Positions 20,376-22,488 of a stretch of DNA of 22,488 bases are shown piece by piece. The notes under the pieces were generated by a model. The model saw only the letters and a program-made list of their open reading frames with translations, did no database searches and was not told the DNA's origin. Position 1 is the stretch's first letter. Each line of letters starts with the position of its first letter. The stretch spans positions 1-22,488 of the forward strand of contig RZYK01000012.1 of the NCBI GenBank assembly GCA_009930355.1, given 5' to 3'. The position numbers and the translations under genes are program-made. Source of the DNA: Campylobacterota bacterium. GTDB lineage: Bacteria > Campylobacterota > Campylobacteria > Campylobacterales > Sulfurospirillaceae.

Positions 20376-22488
20376 GAAACTTTGTCCATTTTCACACGCA
20401 TAGTCATTATTCGGTGCTTGATGGACTAGGAAGACCTACAGAAATGGTTAAAAGAGCCGTAGAAATTGGATCTCCGGCTCTTGCCATTTCCGACCATGGT
20501 TCGATTAGTTCAATGCCAGAGTTGTTCCGCGTATGTAAGGAAGAAAAAATAAAACCAATAATCGGAGTCGAGTTTTATGTAGTTGACGATATTGAGCCTA
20601 ATAAAGATGAAAAGCGATTTCATCTTACAGTATGGGCTAAAAATTGGAACGGCGTAAAATCAATTATGTCAAAGCTGACAATCGCCAATGAACAATTTTA
20701 CAGAAGGCCAAGAATATCATTTGCACAGTCTTTGACGTTTGAGGATTGTTGTATTGGAACGGCTTGTTCTTTTGGTATTTTGGCGCATCCGAATATTGTT
20801 AAATTATTGCCCATGTTTGTTAGAAAATATGGTGATGATTTTTATCTGGAGATGATGCCCTTTAATCTAAAAGAGCAGCATTTCGTTAATAACATGGTGT
20901 TGTCTTTGTTGAAGTCATATCCGTTTAATGTGATTGCAACAAACGACTCACATTATATCAGAAAAGAAGACGCAAAGGTGCATGACGCGCTTTTGGCCAT
21001 TCAGACAAATTCGTCTTTGAATAATCCAAACAGGTTTAAGTTTGATGGCGATTGTTTTTACATGAAATCAGGTGATGAAATGTATGAGGCTTTTCTTAAA
21101 AACAACCCATACATTCCAGTTGAAATTGTAGAAAAGGCTATTTCTGAAACAGTTTCTCTTTCTGAAAAATGCAACATTGATCTTCCAGAGTTCCCGATAA
21201 ATCTGCCATCTCCTTATGATGAGGATGATGAGGTTGTATTTTCTAATAAAATTAAGATTGGATGGGGAAATAAGCAAAAATATATTGAAAAGTTTAAAAC
21301 CCATTCTACTGAAGAATATCTAAATAGGGTAATGTTTGAAATTGATGTAATCAAAAAGAAAGGGTTTATTCGATATTTTCTTGTTGTTGAGGACATGATT
21401 ACATGGGCTAGAAATAATGGAATTATGGTTGGCCCTGCACGTGGTTCGGCTGCTGGATCTCTTGTGTGTTGGTTGATGGGGATTACGCAAGTTGATCCTT
21501 TGCGATGGGACCTGTATTTTGAACGATTCCTTGACGTTGAAAGAGAGGATTACCCTGATATTGACATTGATTTCCAAGACGACCAAAGACAGAGGGTTTT
21601 TGATTACGTCAGACTTAAATACGGATATGATAAAACGGCTCAGATTACGACGTTTGGATTTTTAAAGCCGAAATCTGCATTTAGAGATGTTTGCCGTGTT
21701 TATGATAAAGATATGGCAACGGTAAATCACCTCTCGAAAAAAATTGAAGACGTTTCAGCTTTCGAAGAAGACCCAGAGGTGTCAGCGTTTCGCATTAAAA
21801 ATCCAGAGATTGTATCAACCACCAAATCTCTTTGCGGGACAATTAGAAGTCAGGGGTGTCACGCCGCCGGAATCGTTGTTTCATCTAGGCCATTAACTGA
21901 TGTTTGTGTTGTGGAAAAAAGAAGTGGATCTGATGTTTGCAATTGGGATAAGCGAGAATGCGAGAATTTTGGGTTAATTAAGATTGACGCATTGGGATTA
22001 TCAACATTGTCCGTACTGTCCAGAGCGAGCGATCTGATCGAAAATAGGACGGGTGTACGCGTCGATTTCAATGAGATTGATCTTGAAGATGAACGTGTCT
22101 TAAAACTGTTTCAAGACGGGAAAACAACTGGAGTGTTCCAATTCGAGGGAAAACAGATGCGACAGCTTTTAATGTCCGTTAATCCCAAAAACTTTAGGGG
22201 GGTTACAGATTGTACGGCACTATATAGACCTGGATCATTAGAATCTGGACAGACTGAGAAATATGTTTCTATCGCCCGTGGGGAAGAGTACGAAAAATAT
22301 GCATTTCCAGAATTAGAACCAATTCTTAAAGATACTCATGGGGTTATGGTTTTTCAAGAACAGATTATGCAAATCTTTAATAAGATTGGCGGATTTACAT
22401 GGGCAGAAGCCAATAAGATGCGTAAAATTATTGGCAAAAAACTTGGCCCTGGTGAATTTGAAAAACATAGAGATCATTTTGTAAGCGG
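20372..22488 (+). CDS. dnaE: DNA polymerase III alpha subunit (DnaE), 3' end outside window
   Basis: Family C replicative polymerase. ATG 20372 overlaps the preceding stop; 705 full codons are visible with no stop, so the C-terminal part lies beyond the right edge. An N-terminal PHP domain is clear: FVHFHTHSHYSVLDGLGRP (3-21), ISDHGSIS, IGVEFYVVDD and ATNDSHYIR, with its metal-binding His, Glu and Asp residues apparently present. The polymerase core shows VGPARGSAAGSLV, the catalytic PDIDIDF (Asp-x-Asp), TFGFLKPKSAFRDV, SQGCHAAGIVVS, GLIKIDALGLSTLSV, FQFEGKQMRQLL, YRPGSLESG and GVMVFQEQIM. It would copy the element's genome with the DnaB-like helicase and primase encoded upstream. No intein is seen in the visible part. 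Confidence 0.95.
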   Translation, partial: MRNFVHFHTHSHYSVLDGLGRPTEMVKRAVEIGSPALAISDHGSISSMPELFRVCKEEKIKPIIGVEFYVVDDIEPNKDEKRFHLTVWAKNWNGVKSIMSKLTIANEQFYRRPRISFAQSLTFEDCCIGTACSFGILAHPNIVKLLPMFVRKYGDDFYLEMMPFNLKEQHFVNNMVLSLLKSYPFNVIATNDSHYIRKEDAKVHDALLAIQTNSSLNNPNRFKFDGDCFYMKSGDEMYEAFLKNNPYIPVEIVEKAISETVSLSEKCNIDLPEFPINLPSPYDEDDEVVFSNKIKIGWGNKQKYIEKFKTHSTEEYLNRVMFEIDVIKKKGFIRYFLVVEDMITWARNNGIMVGPARGSAAGSLVCWLMGITQVDPLRWDLYFERFLDVEREDYPDIDIDFQDDQRQRVFDYVRLKYGYDKTAQITTFGFLKPKSAFRDVCRVYDKDMATVNHLSKKIEDVSAFEEDPEVSAFRIKNPEIVSTTKSLCGTIRSQGCHAAGIVVSSRPLTDVCVVEKRSGSDVCNWDKRECENFGLIKIDALGLSTLSVLSRASDLIENRTGVRVDFNEIDLEDERVLKLFQDGKTTGVFQFEGKQMRQLLMSVNPKNFRGVTDCTALYRPGSLESGQTEKYVSIARGEEYEKYAFPELEPILKDTHGVMVFQEQIMQIFNKIGGFTWAEANKMRKIIGKKLGPGEFEKHRDHFVS

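Noticed and set aside
1..22488. tRNA genes, rRNA, CRISPR arrays, insertion sequences
   Set aside because: I saw no cloverleaf-like sequence, no regular repeat-spacer array, and no transposase or terminal inverted repeats; the only repeated units are the iterons and the short motifs described.

Overview
The window reads as a piece of an AT-rich, tailed-phage-like genome that also carries a plasmid replicon, in other words a probable phage-plasmid. The plasmid signs are a ParA-type ATPase, a winged-helix partner and a RepA/TrfA-like initiator followed directly by three copies of an 18-bp iteron. The phage signs are a dense set of self-encoded replication proteins: NAD-dependent ligase, SF2 helicase, intein-containing DnaB-like helicase, 5'-nuclease, DnaG-like primase and a DnaE-type polymerase. 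Most genes overlap or abut (ATGA, TAATG and TGA/ATG junctions) and have Shine-Dalgarno sites of the GGAGG type. The host is bacterial and, from the TrfA-like initiator and the CobS/CobT-like pair, more likely Gram-negative; I cannot name it.

Layout. 1-513: 3' end of an unknown gene, possibly from the neighbouring late or structural module, closed by a strong terminator. 600-1160: a small leftward phage-type gene, a possible HTH gene remnant and a second terminator; this looks like a junction zone. 1217-4142: partition and replication cassette (parA with an in-frame TGA, winged-helix protein, repA) and the iteron region with GC-rich and AGGGTTT-repeat structure. 4143-4535: small rightward gene that may be related to tyrosine recombinases. 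4525-9310: leftward operon, in transcription order SF2 helicase, 152-aa unknown, NAD-dependent ligase, and three small unknown genes. 9311-9519: divergent promoter region with an 11-bp motif mirrored on both sides. 9520-15015: rightward replisome operon (213-aa unknown, DnaB with a 458-aa homing-endonuclease intein, 100-aa coiled-coil protein, 5'-nuclease, primase), ended by a bidirectional terminator. 15032-15478: leftward XRE-family regulator. 15741-22488: second rightward operon with a CobT-like metal-binding/VWA protein, a CobS/MoxR-like AAA+ ATPase with an N-terminal zinc finger, a sigma region-2-like protein, two Cys-rich small proteins, and dnaE, which runs off the right edge.

How it fits together. 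RepA and the iterons would maintain the element as a plasmid, and ParA with its partner would segregate it. The two replisome operons supply primase-helicase, polymerase, primer removal and nick sealing for phage replication. The XRE protein sits at the divergent control region beside the CobT/CobS/DnaE operon and is a candidate switch between the two modes. The most unusual points are the nonsense codon in an otherwise complete parA, the intein placed exactly in the DnaB Walker A loop, the mirrored promoter motif, a GC-rich hairpin inside the primase gene, and a CobT/CobS-like chaperone pair inside a replication operon.
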